DNA from: Candidatus Moraniibacteriota bacterium
Lineage (GTDB): Bacteria > Patescibacteriota > Minisyncoccia > Moranbacterales > UBA1568
NCBI GenBank assembly: GCA_013336285.1
Contig: JAAXTX010000008.1
Coordinates: forward strand, 1 to 38,191
DNA: 38,191 nucleotides
Reading direction: 5' to 3'
Numbering within the stretch: position 1 is the stretch's first letter; every line of letters begins with the position of its first letter. Below the pieces are notes generated by a model. That model saw nothing but the letters and a program-made list of their open reading frames with translations. It ran no database searches and was not told where the DNA came from. The translations under genes and the position numbers were made by a program. Positions 6,101 to 14,854 of the stretch are shown here, in pieces.

Positions 6101-7246
6101 ATGTCCCTCTCTCCCGCCGAACAGTTCGCCGAACTCATCCGGAAAAGCACGAATCCGATCATTTTGCTTCCCAGTTATCCTTCGAAGGACGTGGTCGCGT
6201 CCGCCGTGGCACTCTCGCGCTTTCTCGGAAATCAGGGAAAGCAGGTAACGGTCGCCGGGGAAGGAATTTCTGCCCGATTCGGAGAACTTCCGTTTTTGCC
6301 GGTCCCGACATCCGTCCTCGAATCACTCTCCGGCACGCGTGATTTCGTCCTCTCTTTCGATACGACCAGGAACCGCATCCTATCCGCACGGACCGAAGAA
6401 GTCGCAGGCGAGTTCCGCATCTATATCACGCCGGAGCAGGGAACGATAGATCCGCGCGACTTTTCTTTCATACCCGCTCGTTTCCAGTACGACGTGGTAT
6501 TCGTCCTCGGATCGCCGGATAAGGAGTCCGTCGGTACCCTGTACGAGGAAAGTCCGGATATCTTCTATGAAGTTCCGGTAATCAATGTCGATACGCGCGC
6601 CGAGAACGAACATTTCGGTCAGCTTAATCTCGTCGACATGACCGCGTCCTCGGTTTCGGAAATCCTCTTCGGGGTCTTCTCGGCCATAGACCAGAAAGCG
6701 ATCGATGCGACCGTTGCGGAAGGATTGCTGACCGGCATCATAACGGCTACCGACAGTTTCCAAAAAAAGAACACTACGCCGAGATCGCTTGAGATCGCAT
6801 CAAGACTGATCGCACTCGGGGCGGACCGCGAAAAAATCGTACTCTCCCTCTACAAGACCCAGCCATTCAATATTCTGAAACTCTGGGGGCGGGTCCTCAC
6901 GAATCTCCGATGGGACGAGCATCTTCGTCTCGTCTCCGCGAAATTATCACTCGATGATTTCGTCCGGAGCCGCACGAAACCCGAAGATCTCCCGGCCATA
7001 CTCGACCGGATCAAGGCGAATTTCTCATCCGGATCGTTCTTTGCCGTCCTCCATCCGGATACAGCCGACAAAGTCGCGGTCGTCCTGAAGACATCGGCGA
7101 GTGAACAGGCATTGCGGTTGTCGAAAACGATAGACGGGGCGATCCTGCATGGAGATGCGCTTCACTTCACGATTCCCGGCACTATCTCCGAAGAGACCGA
7201 GATGGCGTTCTTCGATATCATCAGGAAGGCGACCGAGGGCAAATAA
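6101..7246 (+). CDS. DHH-family phosphoesterase-like protein with a degenerate active site
   Basis: 381 aa with the two-domain plan of NrnA/DHH-DHHA1 phosphoesterases. The region around residues 161-190 (VINVDTRAENEHFGQLNLVD, then TASSVSEILF) aligns with the family's VINIDHHxxNxxFGxxNxVD block, but the DHH triad reads Asp164-Thr-Arg. The N-terminal metal site (normally a DxDA/G motif after a HxNPDGD-like strand) reads LLPSYPSKDVVASAVAL and has no acidic pair. Nano-RNase or pAp phosphatase activity is therefore unlikely; a binding or scaffold role is possible. A DHHA1-like C-terminal part remains (residues about 300-375). The start at 6101 fits the promoter at 5990. A terminator follows at 7275. 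Confidence 0.8.
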   Translation: MSLSPAEQFAELIRKSTNPIILLPSYPSKDVVASAVALSRFLGNQGKQVTVAGEGISARFGELPFLPVPTSVLESLSGTRDFVLSFDTTRNRILSARTEEVAGEFRIYITPEQGTIDPRDFSFIPARFQYDVVFVLGSPDKESVGTLYEESPDIFYEVPVINVDTRAENEHFGQLNLVDMTASSVSEILFGVFSAIDQKAIDATVAEGLLTGIITATDSFQKKNTTPRSLEIASRLIALGADREKIVLSLYKTQPFNILKLWGRVLTNLRWDEHLRLVSAKLSLDDFVRSRTKPEDLPAILDRIKANFSSGSFFAVLHPDTADKVAVVLKTSASEQALRLSKTIDGAILHGDALHFTIPGTISEETEMAFFDIIRKATEGK

Positions 7247-7274
7247 GGCCACGTTCACGAGATACGTGACGGTG

Positions 7275-7302
7275 AGACCGTTCCGACCGGACGGTCTTTT
7301 TC
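7275..7302 (+). terminator. Terminator after the DHH-like gene
   Basis: Stem AGACCGT/ACGGTCT with an inner CC/GG extension, followed by TTTTTCTTATT. Confidence 0.8.
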
Positions 7303-7440
7303 TTATTGGAAAATTTCTTGAAACCGTCATCATTTTCGAACCGGCGTCAGGACCATGCGATCCCGCCACCCTACTCCGTCCCATCGTTACGGTTCCGACG
7401 ATCATCAGTCCGTTTCGTTCCTCTTTCCGCGCTTTTCGGG

Positions 7441-7446
7441 TACAAT
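7441..7446 (+). promoter_or_regulatory. Probable -10 element of the tandem PilB gene
   Basis: TACAAT about 60 nt before the ATG at 7508. The -35 region (TTCCTC, 17 nt upstream) is weak. Confidence 0.4.
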
Positions 7447-7507
7447 AGGGTGCATAGACGGCCGCTATGCTTTCGCATGGTCCGATCAAGAACTAAACAC
7501 CCACACT

Positions 7508-10500
7508 ATGGTACAGGTCGTGAATTCGACCGCCTCGGATTGGCGGGATAAGAAACTTCAGAAAACCGAGGATACGCTCAAAGGCCTCGCGGGAACCTCG
7601 AAGGAACAGGCGGCCGCGAGACTTGCAGCCGAGGTCGGATTACCGTATTTCGATCTCCATATCTTTCCCGCCAGTCAGGAGGACGTGACGCTCGTTTCAG
7701 AAGAAAACGCGAAGAAACATCAGATCGCCGTTTTTGAAAAAAGCGGGGGGAAGATCCGCGTCGGATTCGCAGACCCTAAAAACTCCGCTGCGGCGGATTT
7801 CGTGGAATCGCTTGCGGACGATCGGGGTTGGCAGGTGGAGGCATACGTCGTCTCCGTTCCCTCCCTTGAAAAAGTCTGGCAGATCTACGACGAGGCACCG
7901 CTTATCAAGGATTTCGATCTTCTTCGGGTCTCGCTGTCCGGGGAGGAACTCAAGCGCTTCGAGGAAAACTTCAGCGCTATCATGAAACTTAAGAATGCCT
8001 CGAAGGTATCCATCTCCGAGACTATCGAGATCATTCTTGCCGGAGCCAACAAACTTCAGGCGAGTGATATCCATATCGAACCCGAAAAGGAAGGTGTCCG
8101 TCTCCGTTACCGTATCGATGGCGTGCTTCAGGATATCGGGTCGATCTCGGCGGACATCTATCGGCTCACGCTCTCCCGGGTAAAAATGCTTTCTCGCATG
8201 AAGATAAACATCCGTGACCGGGCACAGGACGGGCATTTCGGTATTTCGCTCGACGGGAAACTGATCGACCTTCGCGTCAACATCATCCCGGGAAATCACG
8301 GGGAGAGCATCAACATGCGTATCCTCAATAACGACGATGTCCTCTATGACATGACGAAGCTCGGCATTCAGGGAGCGACCTACGACAAGATCAAGCAAGA
8401 GACGGAAAAGCCACACGGCATGATCATCAATACCGGTCCGACCGGCGCCGGAAAGACGACGACCCTCTACAGCATATTGCGTACGGTGAACAGTCCTGAC
8501 AAAAAAATCATCACCGTCGAGGACCCTATCGAGTATCAGATCCAGGGTATCGTGCAGACCGAGGTCTCCAAGGGCCGCGAGTACGGATTCGCGACGGCGC
8601 TTCGCGCGATTGTCCGCCAGGACCCCGACGTGATCCTTATCGGTGAAATCCGCGATGATGAGACGGCGGAAATCGCCGTGAACGCGGCTATGACCGGACA
8701 TCTGGTCCTCTCCACCGTCCATGCCAACACCGCTCCGGGTGCCATTCCGCGTCTTATCGAACTCGGAGCGAAGCCATCCGCTCTCGCGTCGGCACTGAAC
8801 GTCGTCATCGGGCAGCGTCTCGTCCGAAAACTGTGCGAGAAGTGCAAGGAATCCTATCTGCCGGCCGAAGAGACGATAGATTCGCTTCGGGAAATACTCT
8901 CGATCGTTTCTCCGAAAGCGAAGGTCGAGATACCCCGTGAAATCACCGAGCTCTGGAATCCGAAGGGGTGTCCCTCCTGCGGAATGACCGGCTATCACGG
9001 CCGGATAGGAATTTATGAGTCTTTCACCATTTCCAAGGATATCGAGAAAGCCATCGTCGAACTGGGAACGGAACGTGAAATCATGAGAGTGGCCATAGAA
9101 GAAGGCATGGTGACCATGGTCCAAGACGGCATTCTCAAGGCAATTCATGGAACGACCTCCCTCGAGGAAGTGTGGCGCGCGACTGGACAGAAGAACGCGC
9201 TTCGGGAAATCTATGCAGAACTCATGCCGAGCATCCTCTCACGTACCTCTTTGCTTTCCAAGGAGACATTCGAGGCCGCGCGTGCGCATCTTACGACTCT
9301 CGAGGAATTCGGGCGATACGCCAAAACCCTTGGGGACAGCGACGTTTTACGCTCCATTTTCGCGGCCGCTCTCCTGCTTAAGGCCGGCGATATCCATCTC
9401 GAACCGGCGGATCAGGAGGTCCTGGTCAGGTTGCGCATCGACGGAATACTCCAAACCATAGCCGCGCTTCCGAAAGTCACGTATCCTCAGATACTCGGTG
9501 AGATTAAGCTCTGGAGCGGTCTCAAGTCCGGCCAACGCTCGGGTGTCGTGGACGGACGTTTCTCACTCACAGTGAAAGAACCTTACGAGCATATCCCGGC
9601 AGGCACCACCGACTTCCGTCTCTCCATAATCCTTGGGGGATTCGGGGAAACCGCCGTAATGCGTATTCTCAACAACTCACTCACGACACTCTCGCTCGAG
9701 TCTCTCTCTTTCCGACCCGAGAACCTTGTACGGATTCGCGAGGGTTTGAAGAGAGCGAACGGCATCATGATCAACACGGGCCCGACAGGCTCGGGAAAGA
9801 CGACGACCCTGTACAGCATGCTGTCGAAACTCAACAAGCCGGAAGTGAAAATCATCACTGTCGAGGACCCGATCGAATACCGTCTATCGGGAATCCTCCA
9901 GACGCAGATGAATCCGGAAGAGGGCTATACGTTTTCCGAAGCGCTACGCGCATTACTCCGTCAGAATCCCGACATCCTCATGATCGGCGAAATACGGGAT
10001 GAGGATACGGCCAAGATAGCATTGCAATCGGCGGAGACCGGTCATCTCGTGCTGTCCACCATCCATGCCAACAGCGCCACGGGCGTCATTCCCAGATTCC
10101 TCGGCATGGGAGCTTCCCCGGACGAGATCGCGAATACGGTCATCTGCCTTATCTCGCAGCGTCTCGTGCGAAAACTGTGCGAACATTGCCGACAAGAGGA
10201 TGTACCGACCGCTGAAGATTTGGATCTCATCGACCGCGTATTGAAAAAGGTTCCGGAGAATATCGGCGGCCAGGCAAGGACGGAAAAAAAGATTTGGAAG
10301 ACGACAGGATGCGAACGGTGCAACGGAACCGGATATACCGGACAGATCGTTCTCTCGGAAGTCCTCTCGATGGATCCTGATATCGAGGAACTCATCACAA
10401 CGGGAGCACTCATGTCGCAAATCGAGGAGACTGCGATAAAAAACGGTATGTTGACACTCGCGGGAGACGGCGTCCTGGCCGTACTCGAGGGCCGGACGAC

Positions 10501-10534
10501 TCTCGACGAGATCCGTCGCGTAACAAATGAGTGA
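7508..10534 (+). CDS. Tandem PilB/GspE-type secretion ATPase (two complete ATPase modules in one chain)
   Basis: 1008 aa, nearly twice the usual PilB length of about 570. An N-terminal T2SSE_N-like domain (about residues 1-140) is followed by two full GspE-type modules. Module 1 has GPTGAGKTTT from residue 310, Walker B ILIGEIRDDET, a His box with STVHANT, and a four-Cys zinc motif (CEKC ... CPSC). Module 2 has GPTGSGKTTT from residue 758, ILMIGEIRDEDT, STIHANS and CEHC ... CERC. Both keep all key residues, so both may be active. The second module lacks its own N1 domain. PilB drives type IV pilus extension as a hexamer; here three chains could form a six-module ring (inference). No pilC, pilT or pilin genes adjoin it. 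The track ORF starts earlier (7355), but the ATG at 7508 fits the -10 at 7441. It ends before a bidirectional terminator. Confidence 0.9.
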   Translation: MVQVVNSTASDWRDKKLQKTEDTLKGLAGTSKEQAAARLAAEVGLPYFDLHIFPASQEDVTLVSEENAKKHQIAVFEKSGGKIRVGFADPKNSAAADFVESLADDRGWQVEAYVVSVPSLEKVWQIYDEAPLIKDFDLLRVSLSGEELKRFEENFSAIMKLKNASKVSISETIEIILAGANKLQASDIHIEPEKEGVRLRYRIDGVLQDIGSISADIYRLTLSRVKMLSRMKINIRDRAQDGHFGISLDGKLIDLRVNIIPGNHGESINMRILNNDDVLYDMTKLGIQGATYDKIKQETEKPHGMIINTGPTGAGKTTTLYSILRTVNSPDKKIITVEDPIEYQIQGIVQTEVSKGREYGFATALRAIVRQDPDVILIGEIRDDETAEIAVNAAMTGHLVLSTVHANTAPGAIPRLIELGAKPSALASALNVVIGQRLVRKLCEKCKESYLPAEETIDSLREILSIVSPKAKVEIPREITELWNPKGCPSCGMTGYHGRIGIYESFTISKDIEKAIVELGTEREIMRVAIEEGMVTMVQDGILKAIHGTTSLEEVWRATGQKNALREIYAELMPSILSRTSLLSKETFEAARAHLTTLEEFGRYAKTLGDSDVLRSIFAAALLLKAGDIHLEPADQEVLVRLRIDGILQTIAALPKVTYPQILGEIKLWSGLKSGQRSGVVDGRFSLTVKEPYEHIPAGTTDFRLSIILGGFGETAVMRILNNSLTTLSLESLSFRPENLVRIREGLKRANGIMINTGPTGSGKTTTLYSMLSKLNKPEVKIITVEDPIEYRLSGILQTQMNPEEGYTFSEALRALLRQNPDILMIGEIRDEDTAKIALQSAETGHLVLSTIHANSATGVIPRFLGMGASPDEIANTVICLISQRLVRKLCEHCRQEDVPTAEDLDLIDRVLKKVPENIGGQARTEKKIWKTTGCERCNGTGYTGQIVLSEVLSMDPDIEELITTGALMSQIEETAIKNGMLTLAGDGVLAVLEGRTTLDEIRRVTNE

Positions 10535-10554
10535 CCTGTGACAGTCTTCGTTCG

Positions 10555-10586
10555 AAAAAAACTCCGCCAATATGGGCGGAGTTTTT
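10555..10586. terminator. Bidirectional terminator between the tandem ATPase and the minus-strand RNA
   Basis: Stem ACTCCGCC/GGCGGAGT with T-runs on both strands: five T on plus, and seven T when read on minus. It serves the ATPase gene on plus and the structured RNA on minus. Confidence 0.85.
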
Positions 10587-10848
10587 GTGGAAAAAACGTT
10601 CAGCTGCAGGCAATCCGAAGCATTAAGAACGCCTCGGCAAGGAGCAGTGTCGAGGTATGGCAGAGCCGAGACCCCACCACCCATGTCTGGACAACTCGCA
10701 CTTCCCGATATCCGTGACATTTCACGAACAACGGAAAGTGCGAGAGAAAGCCCCCAGTCTTGAGGATAAAAGATAGTAATCCCCAATTTGCCTGCAGGTG
10801 AACGATCATTCCGTCACTATCGGAAGGCGCTGATCGCTCTCGATGTGA
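10587..10848 (-). ncRNA. Candidate structured non-coding RNA with 6S-like architecture
   Basis: A complete minus-strand transcription unit without a convincing ORF. The promoter is TTGACA-17-TAGGAT at 10883-10855, and the end is a T7 terminator at 10586-10555. A long closing stem joins GTTCAcCTGCAGGCAA (about 10803-10788) with TTGCCTGCAGcTGAAC (about 10614-10599), with one C-C mismatch. Inside is CTCGCACTT/AAGTGCGAG enclosing CGTGA/TCACG (about 10696-10745), plus CTCGGC/GCCGAG nearer the 3' end. A roughly 205-nt closed hairpin with interior bulges resembles 6S RNA in size and shape. I cannot match a 6S consensus, and RNase P, SRP and tmRNA signatures are absent. ORF 9953-10786 on this strand is mostly a shadow of the ATPase. 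Confidence 0.5.
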
Positions 10849-10854
10849 CTGGGA

Positions 10855-10883
10855 ATCCTATCATGGCTTTGTATTTATGTCAA
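10855..10883 (-). promoter_or_regulatory. Consensus promoter for the minus-strand RNA
   Basis: Minus strand -35 TTGACA (10883-10878), 17-nt spacer, -10 TAGGAT (10860-10855). It overlaps the ruvB promoter on the other strand. Confidence 0.65.
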
Positions 10884-10896
10884 GTGATGGTAGAAT
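10869..10896 (+). promoter_or_regulatory. Probable ruvB promoter
   Basis: TTGTAT, 16-nt spacer, TAGAAT at 10891-10896, with the ruvB ATG at 10947. It overlaps the opposing promoter of the structured RNA, so the two transcripts may interfere. Confidence 0.5.
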
Positions 10897-10946
10897 GTCC
10901 TGGAACGAAGCCGTTTTTCTATCAATCTTACGTCACCCGGCACCTT

Positions 10947-11956
<1,010 letters not shown>

Positions 11957-11960
<4 letters not shown>

Positions 11961-12208
11961 CACGGATTCTATCGATGTTTTACCTCATACTGTTCCTCGG
12001 CATAAGCGCCGCGGGACTGTATATCTCATATCATATACTCCGATATTCGATTTCAAAGCAACGGGCGGCGCTAACGATGACACTGTTCGCATCGGTCTTC
12101 ATCTTACTCCTCGCGACGAATGCAACGCTGTTTTTTCGGATAAATTGGGATACCCTCATCGGAAATGGCATTTACCTCAAGCAACCGACGAATTATTCTC
12201 GTTTCTAA
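11957..12208 (+). CDS. Small membrane protein (83 aa)
   Basis: Two hydrophobic segments (about residues 4-28 and 38-60) separated by a short basic loop (RYSISKQRA), so probably a two-helix inner-membrane protein. No family recognised. Its ATGA start overlaps the ruvB stop, so it is translationally coupled to ruvB. The PH-domain membrane protein starts 6 bases after its stop. Confidence 0.65.
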
Positions 12209-12214
12209 TGCGCT

Positions 12215-12763
12215 ATGAACCTTTCACTGGTCCGTTTTCCTGGCAAACACGACGGGGAAGCCGTCATTGCCGTCTACCATCGTCACTGGTTCGATATCTT
12301 CTCGAGCCTTCTGATTCCGGTCCTCCTCTCCATCGTCGTTATCGGAGCATTCATCACCCTGCCTTTCGTAGCGCCGGTTCTCTTCAGGAGCGAGAGTGAG
12401 GCTTTCTTCACGTTCTTGGAGAATTCGTTTCTGCTCTTCTTCTGGTTGAACGTTTTTCTCATCTGGATCGACCTGTATTTCGATGTTTGGATCGTAACCG
12501 ACGAACGTATCATCAACATCGAACAAAAGGATCTTTTCACCCGCCGGGTCAGTGAACTTCGATTTTCCCGCGTTCAGGACGTGACGAGCGAGGTAACCGG
12601 TGTCATACCGAGCATATTGAATTTTGGCGACGTATACGTACAGACAGCCGGTGAAAATCCTCGGTTTATCTTCCATAACGTATCGAATCCCATCGCGATC
12701 AAGGATCTCGTAATGAGACTGGCGGAAAAAAGGCGCGCAACCGTAGGTTCGGCCGGAGATTGA
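12215..12763 (+). CDS. Bacterial PH-domain (bPH2/YdbS-like) membrane protein
   Basis: 182 aa. A short cytoplasmic N-terminus is followed by two hydrophobic helices (about residues 29-55 and 70-92). Then comes a PH-like beta domain: DVWIVTDERIINIEQKDLFTRR, then SRVQDVTSEVTGVIPSILNFGDVYVQTAG, a sequence pattern typical of bPH2 (DUF304) proteins. The role of these proteins is not well established; membrane-associated binding is likely. It forms a unit with ruvB and the 83-aa membrane protein. Confidence 0.75.
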   Translation: MNLSLVRFPGKHDGEAVIAVYHRHWFDIFSSLLIPVLLSIVVIGAFITLPFVAPVLFRSESEAFFTFLENSFLLFFWLNVFLIWIDLYFDVWIVTDERIINIEQKDLFTRRVSELRFSRVQDVTSEVTGVIPSILNFGDVYVQTAGENPRFIFHNVSNPIAIKDLVMRLAEKRRATVGSAGD

Positions 12764-12772
12764 ACATATGAC

Positions 12773-12801
12773 TTGATGGATCCGTCGGACGCCGATATAC
12801 T
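12773..12801 (+). promoter_or_regulatory. Promoter for the YebC-family gene
   Basis: TTGATG, 17-nt spacer, TATACT at 12796-12801. The ATG at 12842 lies about 40 nt downstream. The track start at 12773 falls inside the -35 box, which supports the later start. Confidence 0.65.
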
Positions 12802-12841
12802 GCATTGTCGTCGGTCGTTTATTGTTTTTTCCGGATCATTT

Positions 12842-13561
12842 ATGTCAGGACATTCCCACTGGGCAGGCATTCGGCACAAAAAGGCGCTCACAGACACGAA
12901 AAAGGCATCAGTTTTCACGAAAATGGCGAACAATATCACGATAGCCGCACGTCATGGCGGCAACCCGGATATGAATTTTCGACTCCGCCTCGCGATTGAC
13001 GCAGCCCGTGCGGTCAACATGCCCAAAGATAATATCGAACGTGCGGTCAAGCGCGGCACCGGAGAGCTTACTGACGGCGCCGTCATTGAGGAACTTGTCT
13101 ACGAAGCGTACGGCCCTGGCCAGGTTGCTTTGCTTATCGGAACGGCGACTGACAATCGGAACCGGACTTTCGGCGACATACGCACGATACTTACGAAAAA
13201 CGGCGGGAAAATAGTATCGGAAGGCGCTGTTTCGTATCTTTTTACGCTTTCCGGCGAAATCGTGATACCTCTCGACAACCGAAATCAGGATGAGGCAGAA
13301 CTCACCGCGATCGAAGCGGGGGCGGAGGATGTCTCACGCGACGGCGTTTCATTGATCGTCTTGAGCCGTCCCGAGGATTTGCAAAAAACCAAAGAGTCTC
13401 TCGAGGCGGCGGGATTCGCTATCGGTTCGGCTTCACTTGCGTATATTCCTACGCAAAAAATGTCGATTTCGAAAGAGAATCGGACCCAATACGACGCTCT
13501 GCTCGAGGCGCTCGATGAACACGCCGATGTTCAGGACGTGTGGGACAACCTTTCCGACTGA
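12842..13561 (+). CDS. YebC/TACO1-family translational/transcriptional factor
   Basis: 239 aa. It begins with the family hallmark MSGHSHWAGIRHKKALTDTKK, followed by FTKMANNITIAARHGGNPDMN and the MPKDNIERAVKRGTGE motif; the YEAYGPGQVALLI and TDNRNRT segments are also typical. YebC-family proteins were long annotated as DNA-binding regulators, and some members help ribosomes through proline-rich stretches. Sequence alone does not decide which applies here. The gene has its own promoter and terminator. In many bacteria yebC sits next to ruvC, as here (ruvC is 76 bases downstream). Confidence 0.95.
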   Translation: MSGHSHWAGIRHKKALTDTKKASVFTKMANNITIAARHGGNPDMNFRLRLAIDAARAVNMPKDNIERAVKRGTGELTDGAVIEELVYEAYGPGQVALLIGTATDNRNRTFGDIRTILTKNGGKIVSEGAVSYLFTLSGEIVIPLDNRNQDEAELTAIEAGAEDVSRDGVSLIVLSRPEDLQKTKESLEAAGFAIGSASLAYIPTQKMSISKENRTQYDALLEALDEHADVQDVWDNLSD

Positions 13562-13577
13562 TGTCGTGAAAACATCG

Positions 13578-13600
13578 GTAAGCGCCGCTTACGACTTTTT
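13578..13600 (+). terminator. Terminator after the YebC-family gene
   Basis: Stem GTAAGC/GCTTAC with a 3-nt loop, followed by GACTTTTT. Confidence 0.65.
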
Positions 13601-13637
13601 GGAATAAATCGATTGCCGGCTAATTGCTGTTCGTCGT

Positions 13638-14129
13638 ATGAGAATCATCGGTATCGATCCAGGCACTGCGATCGTAGGCTGGGGCATCGTGGATGTTGAA
13701 GATGGCAGACCAAAGGCCGTAGCATACGGTCACATCACGACTCCCGCCGGCATGTACATAGGAGAGCGCGTACTTTTGATCGCGGAAGAGCTTGAAAAGA
13801 TACTCGACGAGCATGTGCCGGAAGAATCCGCCGTAGAGGAGCTCTTTTTTTCAAACAACGCCAAAACGGCGATGACCGTTTCGCAGGCACGCGGTGCCAT
13901 CCTCTTGACACTCGGTCGTTTTGGTGTTACCGTCTCCGGTTACACTCCGAACCAAGTCAAGCAGTCCCTCACAAGTTACGGACGAGCAGACAAACATCAA
14001 ATGCAGATGATGGTGAAAAACATTTTGCATCTCCCTGACATTCCGAAGCCGGACGATGTCGCGGATGCGCTTGCCGTCGCCGTCTGTCACTCCTTCTCAC
14101 GGAAAACTGCGGGCTTGATCGGGAAATAA
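13638..14129 (+). CDS. ruvC: Crossover junction endodeoxyribonuclease RuvC
   Basis: 163 aa, normal length. The first catalytic Asp lies in IIGIDPGTAIVGWGI, the second acidic residue in VEELFFSNNAKTA, and the C-terminal pair in KPDDVADALAVAVCH. RuvC cuts Holliday junctions symmetrically after RuvAB migration. The gene follows the yebC terminator; no strong promoter is evident in the 37 nt between them (TTGGAA-16-TAATTG is weak). Confidence 0.95.
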   Translation: MRIIGIDPGTAIVGWGIVDVEDGRPKAVAYGHITTPAGMYIGERVLLIAEELEKILDEHVPEESAVEELFFSNNAKTAMTVSQARGAILLTLGRFGVTVSGYTPNQVKQSLTSYGRADKHQMQMMVKNILHLPDIPKPDDVADALAVAVCHSFSRKTAGLIGK

Positions 14130-14133
14130 TTTC

Positions 14134-14162
14134 TTGCGTGATATCATGCCGGAGAGGATAAT
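14134..14162 (+). promoter_or_regulatory. Promoter for the 7TM/ATP-grasp cluster
   Basis: TTGCGT, 17-nt spacer, GATAAT at 14157-14162, about 28 nt before the 7TM gene start. It implies that the cluster is transcribed separately from ruvC. Confidence 0.55.
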
Positions 14163-14190
14163 GCATTCACGTACGCGATAAGGCAACGAC

Positions 14191-14850
14191 ATGGAACACT
14201 ATCATCCGATTATCCGGTTCGTCGTCGAAGGCGGCGTCCCAATTCAGACGGCGGTCCTGCTTCTCATGCTCCCCATAGTAGCGACATTGGTCGCTTTTTT
14301 CCGGCAGATCGTCGGTATCAAGGCTTTCGGCATCTACACCCCATCGATCGTGACGTTCGCGCTTATCGCGTTCGATCCGAACGGGCTGAAATATGGCATT
14401 GCCATATTCGCGAGCGTCATCTTCGTCGGGATGATAACCAGGTTCATTCTTCGCAGATTCCGACTCCTCTATCTGCCGCGAGTGGCCATAACCCTGTCAG
14501 TCATTTCCTTTTCCATACTTTGTCTCCTTGTTTTCGGGGGTTACTATCATCGGACGGGGCTCGCGGCCGCCCCGATCTTTCCGATCCTGATCATGATTAC
14601 CATCTCGGAAAAATTCGTCGCTGCACAGATTGAAAAAGGGACAAAAACCGCTCTTATACTGGCAGCTGAGACGCTTGGCATCTCCCTTATCGGATATGCG
14701 CTCCTCTCATGGTCCGCCTTCATCTTGTTTCTTGTCGAATATCCCTGGACCATCCTTTTCACGATCCCCTTGAATGTCTTCATCGGAAAATGGACCGGCC
14801 TCCGCCTTTCCGAATACGTCCGGTTCGCGCGCATCATCCGGCAGAAGTAG
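14191..14850 (+). CDS. 7TM membrane protein of the inactive-transglutaminase-associated family
   Basis: 219 aa, almost entirely hydrophobic, with about six to seven membrane segments. Segments such as FRQIVGIKAFGIYTPSI, RVAITLSVISFSI and ISEKFVAAQIEKGTKTA resemble the 7TM domain that in proteobacteria is usually fused to an inactive periplasmic transglutaminase-like domain. Here only the membrane part is present. In proteobacteria this protein is encoded with a RimK-like ATP-grasp ligase and a retropepsin-like protease. The same partners follow here directly (4-base gap), which supports the assignment. It probably anchors the amide-ligating and peptide-cutting enzymes at the membrane (inference). 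Confidence 0.75.
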   Translation: MEHYHPIIRFVVEGGVPIQTAVLLLMLPIVATLVAFFRQIVGIKAFGIYTPSIVTFALIAFDPNGLKYGIAIFASVIFVGMITRFILRRFRLLYLPRVAITLSVISFSILCLLVFGGYYHRTGLAAAPIFPILIMITISEKFVAAQIEKGTKTALILAAETLGISLIGYALLSWSAFILFLVEYPWTILFTIPLNVFIGKWTGLRLSEYVRFARIIRQK

Positions 14851-14854
14851 GATT

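Noticed and set aside
7697-9148. 483-aa minus-strand ORF
   Set aside because: Complete shadow of the first PilB module, with low-complexity, His/Asp-rich translation.
9953-10786. 277-aa minus-strand ORF
   Set aside because: Shadow of the second ATPase module, running through a terminator into the structured RNA.
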